Assembly (NCBI GenBank): GCA_032622095.1
Contig: CP136064.1
Span: forward strand, 108,924,004 to 108,988,003
Reading direction: 5' to 3'
DNA from: Siphonodentalium dalli
Lineage: Eukaryota; Mollusca; Scaphopoda; Gadilida; Siphonodentaliidae
Length of the DNA stretch: 64,000 bases
Made by a program: the position numbers and the translations under genes. The notes under the pieces were generated by a model. That model had not been told where the DNA came from. It ran no database searches and saw only the letters and a list, made by a program, of their open reading frames with translations. Of the stretch, positions 23,060-33,895 are shown piece by piece. Each line of letters begins with the position of its first letter. The stretch's first letter is position 1.

Positions 23060-23374
23060 AGTTATAAAAGTATATATTGGAATGGTCTATTATTCATTTG
23101 GGGGGGTGTTTGGGGAAAATGAGCAGGCGACAGACTGATATACAAGTGCAAAATAATTCTGATTCATTGGTGGGAAATGTTCAGATAATAAGTTCAATAA
23201 ACTTATTATCTGTACATTTCCTAAGGGAACTACACATAAATTAGTATTTACTAAATACTAATTTATGTGTAGTTCCCTTAGGAAATGTTCAGATAATAAG
23301 TTCAATAAACTTATTATCTGTACATTTCCTAAGGGAACTACACATAAATTAGTATTTAGTATTGAAAGGGTTAT
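23060..23374. mobile_element. T-D element with tripled arm
   Basis: Lacks the first bases of T-D, then has TATATTGGAATGGTCTA. The arm AACTTATTATCTGTACATTT through TAGTATTTA occurs three times in alternating orientation (about 23206-23250, 23251-23305 and 23306-23358). Ends AAAGGGTTA. Confidence 0.7.
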
Positions 23375-23620
23375 CTATAAACCCATATGACTTATTTTCA
23401 AGAGTATTCCTGAATAAGATTTCCTTGTAATAAATCACTAAACATTAAAACATATCATGATGTCCAATCAGTACATAACATCATGGTCATTATCATATCT
23501 GTAAGATATAAATATCTGGTTTTTTTTAATATTTGTTGACGATACTAGTTTGTAAGTGACTGATGGTAAACGGCGAGATATTAATAATCTACTAACTGAC
23601 AAATTAAGTTAATTCTCTGA
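23060..23620 (+). repeat. Segmental duplication, copy 1
   Basis: From the T-D element through ACCCATATGACTTATTTTCA and on to AATAATCTACTAACTGACAA this matches 26640-27552 plus 28612-28645. Copy 2 carries a hAT insertion and a GC-rich insertion absent here. Confidence 0.85.
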
Positions 23621-23849
23621 TTCTTGTTTCTGTTACAAAAGAGAAAAAATTGTTCTTCATCCTCAAGTAGCCCACATAAGAAACAGACTTGTTTGTAGAT
23701 ATCAGATTCTTATCTTTCTCGATGACAAGTCTGGGCTCTAATCCTCATAGAAGTAAGAGTAAGATTTTGAAGTTTGAATTTTGAACTCATTATAAATTTT
23801 CCCAAACAGATGAAGCTTGTTGCCCATATTTATATCTTTTGTGTTCTAG

Positions 23850-23978
23850 TGACAGATACCCCTGAACCACCACCAAAACCTGTCCCACAGCTAGCTGGTG
23901 ACGTGCAACAGACGTCTTTTCTGGGAATGTTGCGACGGACTCCTGGCGGGATAAAAGCTCAACCTAATCAATCTCAGG
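23850..23978 (+). CDS. Exon C of the espin-like gene (129 nt)
   Basis: Acceptor TTCTAG|TG and donor CAGG|GTAAGT, both phase 1. Adds residues 771-813: TDTPEPPPKPVPQLAG then SFLGMLRRTPGGIKAQPNQ. Length is divisible by three, so skipping keeps the frame. Proline-rich like the exon before. The upstream open frame to 23774 is outside the splice site and is not needed. Confidence 0.8.
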
Positions 23979-24015
23979 GTAAGTTTGCCGTGATGACGTT
24001 GCATGCGTTTACCTA

Positions 24016-24581
24016 TACCTTACTCGTATTTAAATTCGCGCAGTACTATTTTTCGCTCAGTTTTGAATTCGCGCACTTTAAATTCGCGCACCTAGCTGCG
24101 CGAATTCAAAACTGACAAAAATATTTTCGTAATATTTATGTGATATTTTCGTATATCTTGGAGCTGATGACAGTTTCGGTTCTTTGTCATTACTGAAGAT
24201 AGTATATGTGTATATTAAACACCAACGCGGTGGATTTACATCGTGTAGACACTAAACTAGTAACTACATACATCATCATTTTGTGGCGACCAGGAATATT
24301 ATTATTTCTTGTATAAGCATTTCGACAATGTCTATGTTACCATGATTTGTCGCTTGGCATTGTGAGCTATATATGATCTTGATATCGGTTGGCCGAATGT
24401 AAATATGTGCATACGTGTGTATAGGCGTCATTGTCTATTCAACCGTTCATAATATATGTAAACTCATCCACATAGCCCTCTTATATTTCCAATGGACTGC
24501 GATCCAGATTAAACTTGGCAGTCGTACTATTTTTCGCTCAGTTTTAAATAGGACTGCGTGAATTTAAATACAAGTAAGGTA
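24016..24581. mobile_element. Element with TACCTTACTCG inverted ends
   Basis: Left TACCTTACTCGTATTTAAAT and right ATTTAAATACAAGTAAGGTA are inverted ends, followed on both sides by AGTACTATTTTTCGCTCAG-like arms. A further inner palindrome, TTTTGAATTCGCGCA, lies at about 24060-24110. TA at each outer end may be the target duplication. Confidence 0.7.
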
Positions 24582-24583
24582 AG

Positions 24584-25001
24584 CAAGCCTTGAAATAGTG
24601 TGTCATAGGGTGAATTTAGTGACTCTATCCCACTCAGCGGGCTATCATAACTAAATTCACCCTCTGTGGACCACATTCTGCATAGGCCTCATCTACTGGG
24701 AAGTATTTATAGTCTCAAATTAACATTGTTTTTCGTTACTTTTTCCGTTCTGCTCAGTTTCTATATCCCCTAATTTGCAGATGATAAAATACATAATCAT
24801 GGTGACTAATGGGTGAACATCACCAACTTTAACTGGGGAACTTTATAATCCTAGGTATCTCATAGCAGTTGAGACCTAAGCAGAATGAGGTCCCCAGAGG
24901 GTGAATTTTGTGATGCTAGCCCGCTATGCGTGATAGTGTCACTAAATTTACCCTCTGGGGACCTCATTCTGCAAATGACAGACACACTATTTGCAGGCTT
25001 G
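24584..25001. mobile_element. hAT-like family H element
   Basis: CAAGCCTTGAAATAGTG at the left and CACTATTTGCAGGCTTG at the right. Flanks (AAGGTAAG, GTTCCCCC) do not match, so the target duplication is lost or one end is recombinant. Confidence 0.7.
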
Positions 25002-25060
25002 GTTCCCCCAATGAATTGTATGTGTTTACCTATAAGTATCTACAGTGCCGGTGTCGTTGG

Positions 25061-25192
25061 TACAGTAATGCTCTAATTAATCAACTGCTTAACCACAGCA
25101 GAATTATGGGTAACTTTTCAGGATTTAGTCGGAAATATGGCTTGTTGCCATTCATCTGAAAGCTCTCCCCAATTAATTAGAGCATTACTGTA
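25061..25192. repeat. M1 foldback MITE, internally deleted
   Basis: TACAGTAATGCTC left and GAGCATTACTGTA right. Most of the right arm is missing. Confidence 0.85.
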
Positions 25193-25900
25193 TGTCTAAA
25201 AATGCTAAATAGTGATCTGTGGATTATCAGTGTGATAAAATGCCATGAATTAGAGGCACACAATATCTTCTCTATATTTGCAAATGTCCTTCTGCTATGG
25301 AAGTTCACATGGGACAATCTAGGCAGCTCCAAAGGATCAAACAGGGATCATTCTTTACTGGGAAGATAATGGTGCAGTTTTTAAAATTTCAAAAGTATCT
25401 CTGTCAGAATCAGGGATGGGCAAGAGGATCATAACCAAAATTGATGAAATTTTTTTGTATTCACCAATTTCATACAGACTTATATATAGCCATCCCATGA
25501 TATGTTAAATCTAATGTGCTGTCTTTGTTCTGCCAACAAAACTGATGAAGTCAGGATATATCCTACGGGCTAAAACAAAAATAAGCTCTGTCCGACAAAC
25601 AAACAAAGATGCAGTTATTCATTTCAATTACTGTCTGTGAATAGGACCTGATTATCTTGCAGTAATCTGTCCTTAATAATGTAGAGATCCCATTTTAAAC
25701 CGTAATTCATTCAAAATTTAATTGAAATAGGTCTTAGCGAAGAATTAGTTATTTTAATCTTATTGAGTCGCCGACAGGGATTGCTGTCTGACGACGTTTT
25801 CCTCGTTCTATTTTTGTCACCCAGTATTGATTAATTTCATTAATTACACATTTTGGTAAAATTTTCTTTTCCATTAATCCGAGTGTTATTTTGGTTGCAG

Positions 25901-26095
25901 AAACAGTGTGTGAGTCATATCCAGCCGTGGCAGAAGAAATTCCAGAGCAACTGCCGCCGCCTCCAATTGAAAATAACTCCTACAATGCAACTGTCCCAAG
26001 TGGATATAGCGTGAATGAATCCGCACAGCTTCCACCATGTGATACCCAGTATGACTATCAACAACTAATGGACAATAATATTTCACAACAATCTG
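25901..26095 (+). CDS. Exon D of the espin-like gene (195 nt)
   Basis: Acceptor GGTTGCAG|AA and donor TCTG|GTAAG, both phase 1. Encodes residues 814-878, including ETVCESYPAVAEEIPEQ, then LPPPP, and a tail rich in Y, N and Q with QYDYQQLMDNN. Divisible by three and so skippable. No known domain recognised. Confidence 0.8.
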
Positions 26096-26209
26096 GTAAG
26101 TGGTTAGATCTAAAGTGACAATATTTCAATTATTATTTTAGTTTATTATTTGTGCTTTTATTTTGCAGAATATATAGGCCAAAAGATCTATACTCAGCAA
26201 CTGAATAGT

Positions 26210-26316
26210 TACAGTAATGCCCTAAATAATCGACTCTTTAACCACAGCAGAATTATGGGTAATTTTTCAGGATTTAGTCGGAAATATGGCTTGTTACCAT
26301 TCATCGGAAAGCTCTC
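26210..26316. repeat. M1 MITE, left half only
   Basis: TACAGTAATGCCCTAAATAA through GGAAAGCTCTC; the right arm is absent. Confidence 0.8.
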
Positions 26317-26618
26317 TCCAATCAAAATGATTAATGTAGCGCAATGTGATGTTGCGCAATGTGATGTAATTCGGGGGAAGACTTTTGAGAAATGAAAAGT
26401 TAACAGGAATACGATCCAGTATCCATATGAATCTTAGTGTGTGTTTACAAAGATTGAATTAGAGCCATACTGACATCCTGAGTCTATCATAGTCATAATT
26501 TACGCTTATTAAAAGTCTGCTATAGAAAGGTATAGGGAAAATCCTGATTACTGTAGCACTATAAACCTAAAATTCTTATGAAACGTGCATATTTTATTAT
26601 CTTAGTTCAGATGTTTAC

Positions 26619-26860
26619 TTAACCCTTTTCTTACTAAATGGATTTTCCCACCCAGTTATAAATGTGTATATTGGAATGGTTTATTATTCATTTGGAGGGG
26701 AAATGAGCAGACGACAGACTGACATACAAGTATTACAAGTGCAAAATAATTCTGATTCATTTGTGGGAAATGTTCAGATAATAAGTTCAACAAACTTATT
26801 ATCTGTACATTTCCTAAGGGAACTACACATAAATTAGTATTTAGTATTGAAAGGGTTATC
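26619..26860. mobile_element. T-D element (in segmental duplication copy 2)
   Basis: TTAACCCTTTTCTTACTAAA at left; ends TTGAAAGGGTTAT. Simple single-loop form, unlike the tripled arm in copy 1. Confidence 0.75.
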
Positions 26861-27552
26861 TATAAACCCATATGACCTATATTTCAAGAGTATTCCTGAT
26901 TAAGATTTCCTTGTAATAAATCACTAAACATACAAGCCTGAGTTTAGTGTGCCTGTCATATGCAGAATGAGGTCCCCTATTGGGTGAATTTAGTGACGCC
27001 ATCCTGCATAGCATTCTAGCATTAAATTCACCCTCTGGCACCTCATTCTTCTTAGGCCTCATCTTCACTGGAAAGTTTCTTTATCATCAATTTCTATAGA
27101 AACTTCTTCACATAGATTCTATTTGTTTTTTAGTTTAGGTTCTCTGTATCCCCAATTGGCAGATGACACATTGCATAATCGAGGTTCCCAATGGGTGCAT
27201 ACATATATATATATATGTACATCACAATATTTACCATTTGGGAAGTTCAATCTGAGTCTTTGTCTCCCATAGCAGATGAGGCCGTGCAGAAAGAGGTCCC
27301 CAGAGGGTGAATTTGGTGATGCTAGCCCGCTTTGTGGGATAGCGTCACTAAATTCACCCTCTGGGGACCTCATTCTGCAAATGACAGGCACACTAAACTC
27401 AGATTTGTAAACATATCATGATGACCAATCAGTACATAAAACATGGTCATTATCATGTCTGGAAGATTTATATCGGGGATTTTTTAAATATTTATTGATG
27501 ATACTAGTTTGTAACTGACTGATGGTAAACAGCGAGACATTAATAATCTACT
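26640..27552 (+). repeat. Segmental duplication, copy 2 (with hAT insertion)
   Basis: Matches 23060-23600 on both sides of the hAT-like insertion 26933-27407; continues after the next insertion at 28612-28645. Confidence 0.85.
26933..27407. mobile_element. hAT-like family H element, 475 bp
   Basis: Begins CAAGCCTGAGTTTAG and ends CTAAACTCAGATTTG. Perfect 8-bp target duplication TAAACATA at 26925-26932 and 27408-27415. The interior (ATAGAAACTTCTTCACATAG and ACATTGCATAATCGAGGTTC) is shared with 52715-53148 and 58545-58822. Confidence 0.9.
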
Positions 27553-28611
27553 CCAAATAATCTACTCCGATTTGTAGTTTGTGAAGTTCCCGGGAAGATT
27601 TAGAAGGGCAGTATGCCCTCCCCTACAGCCCACTTGTTTGATGTTGTGATGTCGCTGAAGAGCGTTGTTGACTTTCATGCCCCCGCAGCAGGAAGTGATC
27701 CAGACCTTGATTTTTTTCTTTTTTGGTTTCTTTTTTTTCCTATCGGTTGTTGTTGTTGATGCCTTTGTTTGTGATGCGTCGTCAAGAGCTTTGTTGTTGC
27801 TGATGTTTGGCTATATGCTGTTGGTGTAATAAGCATTACATGCTTCGGCGATTCTCCCCATTTCATCGTAGTCGGTTTCTTTTACGAGCTTGCCTAACAT
27901 GTCTCTGTATTCAGCATCCGACCTGATGGAAATGGTGGATTTGCTGCTGATGTTGCTGTTGTTGTTGTTGCTGGTGGTGGAGATGGAGGACACCGGTATG
28001 TGTTGGTACTCCGGTGTCGCAGGTGTAAATGTGTCCATCTCTACCTCAAAGTCAGCGGCAGGAGCATCGGGGATGGTATCTGCGTTCCTGTCTCCGTTGA
28101 CCTTGGTGACGATAGCAGAGACATCCGGGTTGACATCGGCGTCTATGCTTCTGGTGGTGGTATCGTCGGATTGAGGCCGAGTGGGGGGAGCTGGGCGTCT
28201 CTCAGCTCTCCCCTGTTTCCACTTGGCCTTCCTGTCTGCCTCTCTTCTTTTGCGAGAGGGGGTCTTCTTGCTTTTCCGCCTCCTTTTCTTTGCTCCTTCG
28301 TCCACAGGTAGATGGCGGTCTCCAGCTACCGGGTTACGGCCGGCAGAGGGTCCTGATGAGGACCTAGTCGGTTTAACCCGGTACGTCAAAAGCAGATCAA
28401 CCTGGGTGCCTCACCGGTGTAGATTCCATGTCAGGCAGTGATCCAAGTTGAGTGAGCTCAGCACAAGCTTGACTTCAGCGGGGATTATAGATGAATCCAT
28501 TATCCAGCTGAAGTCATGAGTGAGAAAGGTTATAATGCGTCCGTCCTCTCTGGCTGTCGAGATGAATGAATACCGAATACCCAAATCAAAATGAATACCA
28601 ATGAATGAATG
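27553..28611 (-). mobile_element. GC-rich insertion with 13-bp target duplication
   Basis: TTAATAATCTACT occurs at 27540-27552 and again at 28612-28624, while the unoccupied paralogous site at about 23583 has it once. The 1059-bp insert is visibly richer in G+C than its surroundings. The right end has (GAAT)n-like sequence with GAATGAATACC. A 13-bp duplication suits target-primed retrotransposition. Confidence 0.75.
27811..28389 (-). CDS. Unidentified reading frame in the GC-rich insertion
   Basis: About 190 codons, open on the minus strand. There is no in-frame ATG near the 5' side and an upstream in-frame TGA lies near 28408, so the true start is unknown. The N-terminal third is strongly basic (EGAKKRRRKSKKTPSRKRR), the middle is rich in D and T, and a run of N and S precedes ISIRSDAEYRDMLGKLVKE. 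A second overlapping frame (27675-27866) is also basic. Possibly the first ORF of a retrotransposon or a decayed retrocopy; not assigned. Confidence 0.35.
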   Translation of the reverse strand: MTYRVKPTRSSSGPSAGRNPVAGDRHLPVDEGAKKRRRKSKKTPSRKRREADRKAKWKQGRAERRPAPPTRPQSDDTTTRSIDADVNPDVSAIVTKVNGDRNADTIPDAPAADFEVEMDTFTPATPEYQHIPVSSISTTSNNNNSNISSKSTISIRSDAEYRDMLGKLVKETDYDEMGRIAEACNAYYTNSI

Positions 28612-29200
28612 TTAATAATCTACTAACTGACAAATTCATATAAAAAGCCTAATTTGATTGATGTTATGTAACAGTTTTGTTACCTTAAGAAGTAATGGAA
28701 ATAGATCAATCTAGATAAACCACATATAAGCTGGTGTCAATGTGATCAATTACCAAATCTACTGCATCAAGTTTATAACTTGATGTAAGCAACCAGTGTT
28801 AGAGTCCATAGCAGTGAAAAAGGCTGTAAACCAATTACATTAAAGATGCCTAAGGTCCACAGCACTTATCCCGTGACACTCCCTGTATCAATTTTCAAAG
28901 ACCCGTCATTAACGTCCTCCACATGCAGTCTTACACAAATAAACATTGAATTTACTATATAATATTGTATAAAGTCTAAACCGGTCTTCAAAAAGAAAAA
29001 TGTTGCTACAAAACTCGGCGATTTTTTTTTTTAACTACACAACTCGTGACCTCAAATAACTACAGAACTCGCTGATTTTACTATAGAACTCATGAGCTAC
29101 CACAAAACTCGGCGTTTGTTACTACAGAACTCGTGAGCTACCACATAACTTGCCGGTTGCTACTAAACTCGGTGTAACATTTTCTCTTCTGTGTATGCAG

Positions 29201-29247
29201 GACCCAGCCTGGAGGCCTTAAATCATGCAAAATCTAATATAACTTCA
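29201..29247 (+). other. Candidate cryptic exon in intron 4
   Basis: CTTCTGTGTATGCAG at 29186-29200 is a good acceptor and a phase-1 entry reads GPSLEALNHAKSNITS. The only donor-like GTAATG sits at the first bases of the M1 element and would leave phase 0, which does not fit the next exon. An exon whose 3' end was destroyed by the M1 insertion is one reading; chance is the other. Confidence 0.2.
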
Positions 29248-29432
29248 GTAATGCCTAAATTATATGACCCTTTAACCACGGCAGAATTATGTGAAATTTT
29301 TCAGGATTTAGACGGAAATATGGTTTGCTGCCATTCATCGGAAAGCAACAAGCCATATTTCCGACCAAATCCTGAAAAATTTCCCATAATTCTGCTGTGG
29401 TTTAGGGATTGATTATTTAGGACATTACTGTA
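29245..29432. repeat. M1 foldback MITE
   Basis: CAGTAATGCCTAAATTA at left and GGACATTACTGTA at right; palindromic with turn near 29346. Confidence 0.85.
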
Positions 29433-29670
29433 ATATAAAATTTCCGAAACCTGAAAACAGGTAACAGGTGGTAACAGCTCATTTAGAACCCTAATTACAG
29501 GTGTCATGTTACATAACATCGAGGACATGACATGTAACCATGGGTCTGATTCATGTAATCTTCTCTTTGATTTTGTTATCTAACCATTGTTGTTTGTCCA
29601 GTGTGAGCTCCCTAACACTGCTGATATGTTCAAATTAAGCTCATTAAATGCCTGGATTATAATGGCAGGT

Positions 29671-30660
29671 TTGGTCACCCATAGAGTGAAGGGCTGACAA
29701 TGATATTATAGATCTACCTGATATATTAGATCATTGACCAGGAGCGAGACGCAATAATATATCAGTGAGTCTGTTCCAATTTCATCAAGTTTTTTGGGGG
29801 ATTCTGTACTTTTATAAAGTTATTCCTCCTGGTAAGTAAAATATTGGCTTCTTTTAATAAGTTGAACTTGAAGCGTATGTAATTATTGGTAATATGAATT
29901 TATGAAATTGGGGAAATTTAATATTTTTGGAAAATGAAATTTTGATACCATATTCATAAAAAGCACTTAACAAACTCAAATGGACGTTTTGGTGACTCAT
30001 ACAACGAAGGGCTGATAATCATATTATAGATTTACTTGATATATTATATTAACCAGGAGTGAAAAGAAAAAAATTATCAGTGTGTCTGTTCCAATTTCAT
30101 CAAGTTTTTTAGGATTCTGTACTTTTATAAAATTATTCGTCCTGTGGTAAGTAAAATATTGGCTTCTTTTAATGTATTATAAACATATTCCTCCTTTGGT
30201 GAATAAAGTATCGGCATCTTTAACCCATTGGCGAGTTGAACGACAGATATGTCGCCATACGGTTCGCGATTGGAATGACATATATGTCGTTTCAGGAAGT
30301 ATAATTTTTACGTAGACATAACTTCAATTAATCATCTGATTTATAAATGAATTGTTTAGGAGATATTTTTATTAATATAATGTCCCAATGTATATTAAAG
30401 TGCAATAGATTATGGTAGCACCCTTAAACAGAAAATACACATAAATTAAAACAAATTATTGGACCCTTTTGACCCAAACTTGTTAATAAGTATTGCTATG
30501 ATGTTGCATGACGTCATGTATATGACATTATAAATACTCTCCAAAGGGTTAAAGTTTAATTTGAAGTGTATGTAATCATTTGCAATATGAAATTATGGAA
30601 ACTTAATTTTTGGAAAATGAATCTTTGCTACCATATTTATAATATACCTTTACATACTCA
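29671..30660 (+). repeat. Tandem duplication of about 310 bp
   Basis: Unit 1 is 29671-29985 and unit 2 is 29986-30660. Shared phrases include GAAGGGCTGA, TCCAATTTCATCAAGTTTTT and GTAAGTAAAATATTGGCTTC. Unit 2 is interrupted by the TTAA element 30220-30552; unit 1 has the empty TTTTAATAAG site. Confidence 0.8.
30220..30552. mobile_element. TTAA-flanked element, type T-F
   Basis: TTAACCCATTGGCGAGTTG left and CTCTCCAAAGGGTTAA right. Contains inverted ACAGATATGTCG/GACATATATGTCG arms. Absent from the other unit of the tandem duplication. Confidence 0.8.
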
Positions 30661-31239
30661 AGTGTTAAGCTCCTCTCAGAGTTACAGGATATTTTTTTTT
30701 TTTTAATATTTCTATTTTATTATAATGTATAGAATAAAATCTTCAAGTTTGAGCTAAGAAGGCTGCCATATTTATGTATACCATTCAAGGCCCAAAAAAT
30801 AACTAAGTGTGTGTGAAGGTAGTAATTAAAGTCAGAGTCTGGCAAAGGAGGAATAAAGTTGTATGTGAGGCATAGTTTAGTAGATACATGTATGTAGAGT
30901 TTATAGATATACATGTAGCATCTAGAGCAGTCTAAGTCAACTATAGACCCACATATAAATAGTGGGTCTGATTACCTGTCGTAGACTTTCTATTTCCTGA
31001 ACCACCGGATTTCACATCAGTAGCCCTAATCAGAACTCACTATCAGTACATGTAGTCCCTATATAAATGTGTCCAATCGAAGCAATTAACATAATGAGAT
31101 GTGGTGTAATTTGGGAGAAGCCTTCATGCTTCCAGGAAATTATATATACTATGATAGACTTAGTATGACTCTGAGTGCATGTTTAAACATACTTTGCCTA
31201 ATGATGAAAGCATATCCCTCAAAATATGGTGCTGGACAT

Positions 31240-31277
31240 TTGCAGAATGACGTCTGCATAGGGTGAATTTAGTCTGA
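31240..31277. repeat. hAT-like family H fragment
   Basis: TTTGCAGAATGACGTCTGC followed by ATAGGGTGAATTTAGT, a short internal piece of family H. Confidence 0.5.
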
Positions 31278-31285
31278 TTATATAG

Positions 31286-31670
31286 AGAATAATCAATTGG
31301 CTCCGAGAATTACGTTAAATAATTCACGAGAGGCGAGAGACGTCGGTAAGAAATGAGCGCACAAGTTCTTACCCAAACGTCTCTCACCTCGAGTGAATTT
31401 TTGAACGCAATTCTCTGAACTAATTTATTACTCTATTTATTACACTTCTGCATCAATTTGGTTCGCCAAATATGATTAAAACACACAGAATTAATGCATG
31501 AAAGTCCCGATGTGGAGAAAGATCAACCATCGAAAATTCTGTCTAGATCAGTCAGCGACGTAAAGTCAATGACGTCACAGGAAATAACATAATTCACTAG
31601 TGACATTACCAATTCTAACTAACAGCATTTTCAATAAAATCGCACATAGGAGTGTAATAAAGAGTGTGAA
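31286..31670. repeat. Palindromic repeat with GGCGAGAGACGT arms, copy 2
   Basis: Reverse-orientation relative of 22430-22800, sharing TTCACGAGAGGCGAGAGACG and ACACTTCTGCATCAATTTGG. Confidence 0.7.
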
Positions 31671-31934
31671 TTTAGTGACGCTACCCAGCTGTGCAGTTTA
31701 ATACTTGTAAACAGAACTTGTACAATGGAGTTATGTAACATCTTGGCAATCAATAGCGGTACTTGTAACAAGGTATCTCTTCCTTTATCCTGTTAAAGGG
31801 TCGCACAGTTCTGACAAGTATCTTACACAGGGTAACAAACAATTGTTAATGTTTGCATGGAGACCTTGCTTCTGGATGCAGAAGTGTATTTAACTTAATG
31901 ACCCAGGCAGTGGCCTTCGTATTGGCAGGCCTAC

Positions 31935-32645
31935 AGCTCGGAATAGTTAGCTATTTTAGATTGTTTCATGTATAATCGCCCCTGGAATCTACTTAGTAAA
32001 TTGCCATTAAGCTTCCTTTGTCACATTTCCTTGTTGTTTGGCTCAGACGTTCCTTGATAGTGGTGCTGTTCACATCTCCTATGTTGGAGTTGACGTTATT
32101 TAAGCTACATGTAAGTGATTATAGTACATAAGGTCGGAATACATGGTTAAATCGTTTTGCTGGAAATTCATTAAATTTAACTTTAAAATGTAATTTTGAA
32201 AGCACCAATATGGAGTTTCTCTCTTCGATGCATTTGATATAAATCCAAGACTATAAGGTAACAATTCTGAGTCAAAGATACCAGAAAATAGAACCTTGTG
32301 TCACTTGTGACCAATTTTTCTTTCAAAATTTGTACCTTCATATTGACAAGAAATGTTACTATTTTTAGAACACTAAAATGTGTAGCAGTGCTTCATGTCG
32401 TTTTTCAATAAAAAATCTCTCTTTTTAAGTTGAATATGTCGGTTACCATATACATGTGTCTATATTTTTCAAATAACTTAGCTATTTAAGATTGTTTCAT
32501 GTATAATCCCCCCTGGAATCTACTTGCCATTTAAAGCTTCCTTTGTCGCATTTCATTGTTGTTTGGCTCAGACGTTACTTGATAATGGTGCTGTCCACGT
32601 TATTTAAGCTACATGTATGTGATTATAGTACAGTGAGCAGCATTG
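31935..32645 (+). repeat. Diverged tandem duplication, unit about 545 bp
   Basis: TTGTTTCATGTATAAT and TTGTTGTTTGGCTCAGACGTT recur at about 31961/32493 and 32033/32558 with the same order and spacing. Confidence 0.7.
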
Positions 32646-32727
32646 AGAAGGAACATACCTCTTTACTATCTTGCTGGAAATTTCTTTCAAATGTTTTTTC
32701 TTAAACTTTAAAGATTCATTATCTGAA

Positions 32728-33150
32728 TTAACGCTCCTAAATTACTATTTCTTTGGCTTCGGGGGTAAAAAATATTTTATTCGAGTTGAGGAACCCACCA
32801 AAGCTCAGAGTGATCAGATATAAAATTTTGAAGTTTGTTATTTCTCGAGATGTGCAATTATTTGTGACCCAGACAAACGTCTTCAAATGGACGGTTTTGG
32901 ACAAACTTGCGGATGAAGATGGATAACACTAAAATAAAGTGGTAATACGACCAAATTTGTGATAATACGGCCATATTTCATTGAACAAAATGTTGATAAA
33001 TAACACGTTTTGGGAAATTTGATACCATAGTTGAATGGTTAGCAATATTTTGTTGCAATTAATCGATTCTGATAACTAAAACGTATTTTGAAGAAATGTT
33101 GTTGTATCTTGATGATATGGGGACCGTCTGATCGGATTGAGTACCTTTAA
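32728..33150. mobile_element. T-E element, degenerate
   Basis: GCTCCTAAATTACTATTTCT at left and GATCGGATTGAGTACCTTTAA at right, as in 56547-57001. Arms strongly diverged and the left TTAA is lost. Confidence 0.6.
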
Positions 33151-33709
33151 AGATGGGATTTCACTTTTTAAAATATTCCGAATTATAAAGTAATAATTCT
33201 GAGTCAAAGACACCAGTCAAAGTTTCTGTCGCAAAATTTGTGTTTTTATCTATCATCCTGGTTGTTGTGGTGGCTCTACTTAGTTTATCTACTATACAAA
33301 ATAGCATTATTTTATCATTGCATTCTTGGCAGTATTATATTCTTTAAAATTTCAATCAATACAGCTTTAACAACAGTGTTGCATGACATGCCTCTAGAAA
33401 ATTCCGATCGTTGCTCAATTATAGGAGATTTCCAATAGCTATGTTTGAATCAAAGGAAAAACTGATTTGACCCCAGGTCATTCCGATTGAATTCTGTGTG
33501 CCACGCATGTCTGGGGGCGTAGGATCGGAGAGATAGTCGACCATAAGCTGATTGGATCAAAGACAATAAACTGCCAGTATAATTACCCTCTCTGAAACTC
33601 TTTCCTAAGGACAAGGCATTGGGAACTGGTTCAAGGCTTTACAAAGTTCGACTCTTGTTATGCTATTTTATAAAAAAACTTCTTAAATGTGAACCATACT
33701 GGTTTCCTT

Positions 33710-33895
33710 CAAGTCTGAATTTAGTGTCTGACATTTGCAGAAATTAGGCCCCCAGAGGGTGAATTTAGTGACCCTACCCCGCATAGTGGGCTATATAGCA
33801 TCACCAAGTTCACACTATGAGGACCTCATTCTGCTTAGGCGTTATCTTCTGGGAAGTATCTATAGTCTCAAATTAACATTTTTTTTAGTTATTTT
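33710..33895. repeat. hAT-like family H fragment
   Basis: CAAGTCTGAATTTAGTG then CCCCAGAGGGTGAATTTAGT and an inverse arm ending CCTCATTCTGCTTAGG. The right part is truncated. Confidence 0.6.

Larger units (their letters stand above)
20073..23849 (+). other. Intron 2 (3.8 kb)
   Basis: Strong donor GTAAGT and acceptor GTGTTCTAG. Holds two T-A elements in opposite orientation, a T-D element with a hAT-like insertion, a longer foldback at 22195-22876 and a segment (23055-23620) duplicated in intron 4. The stretches 20565-21015 and 21895-22190 show nothing else. Confidence 0.75.
23979..25900 (+). other. Intron 3 (1.9 kb)
   Basis: Donor GTAAGT and acceptor TTTTGGTTGCAG. Contains the TATTTAAATTCGCGC element, a hAT-like copy and an M1 copy. 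25200-25890 shows nothing beyond AT-rich sequence. Confidence 0.75.
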
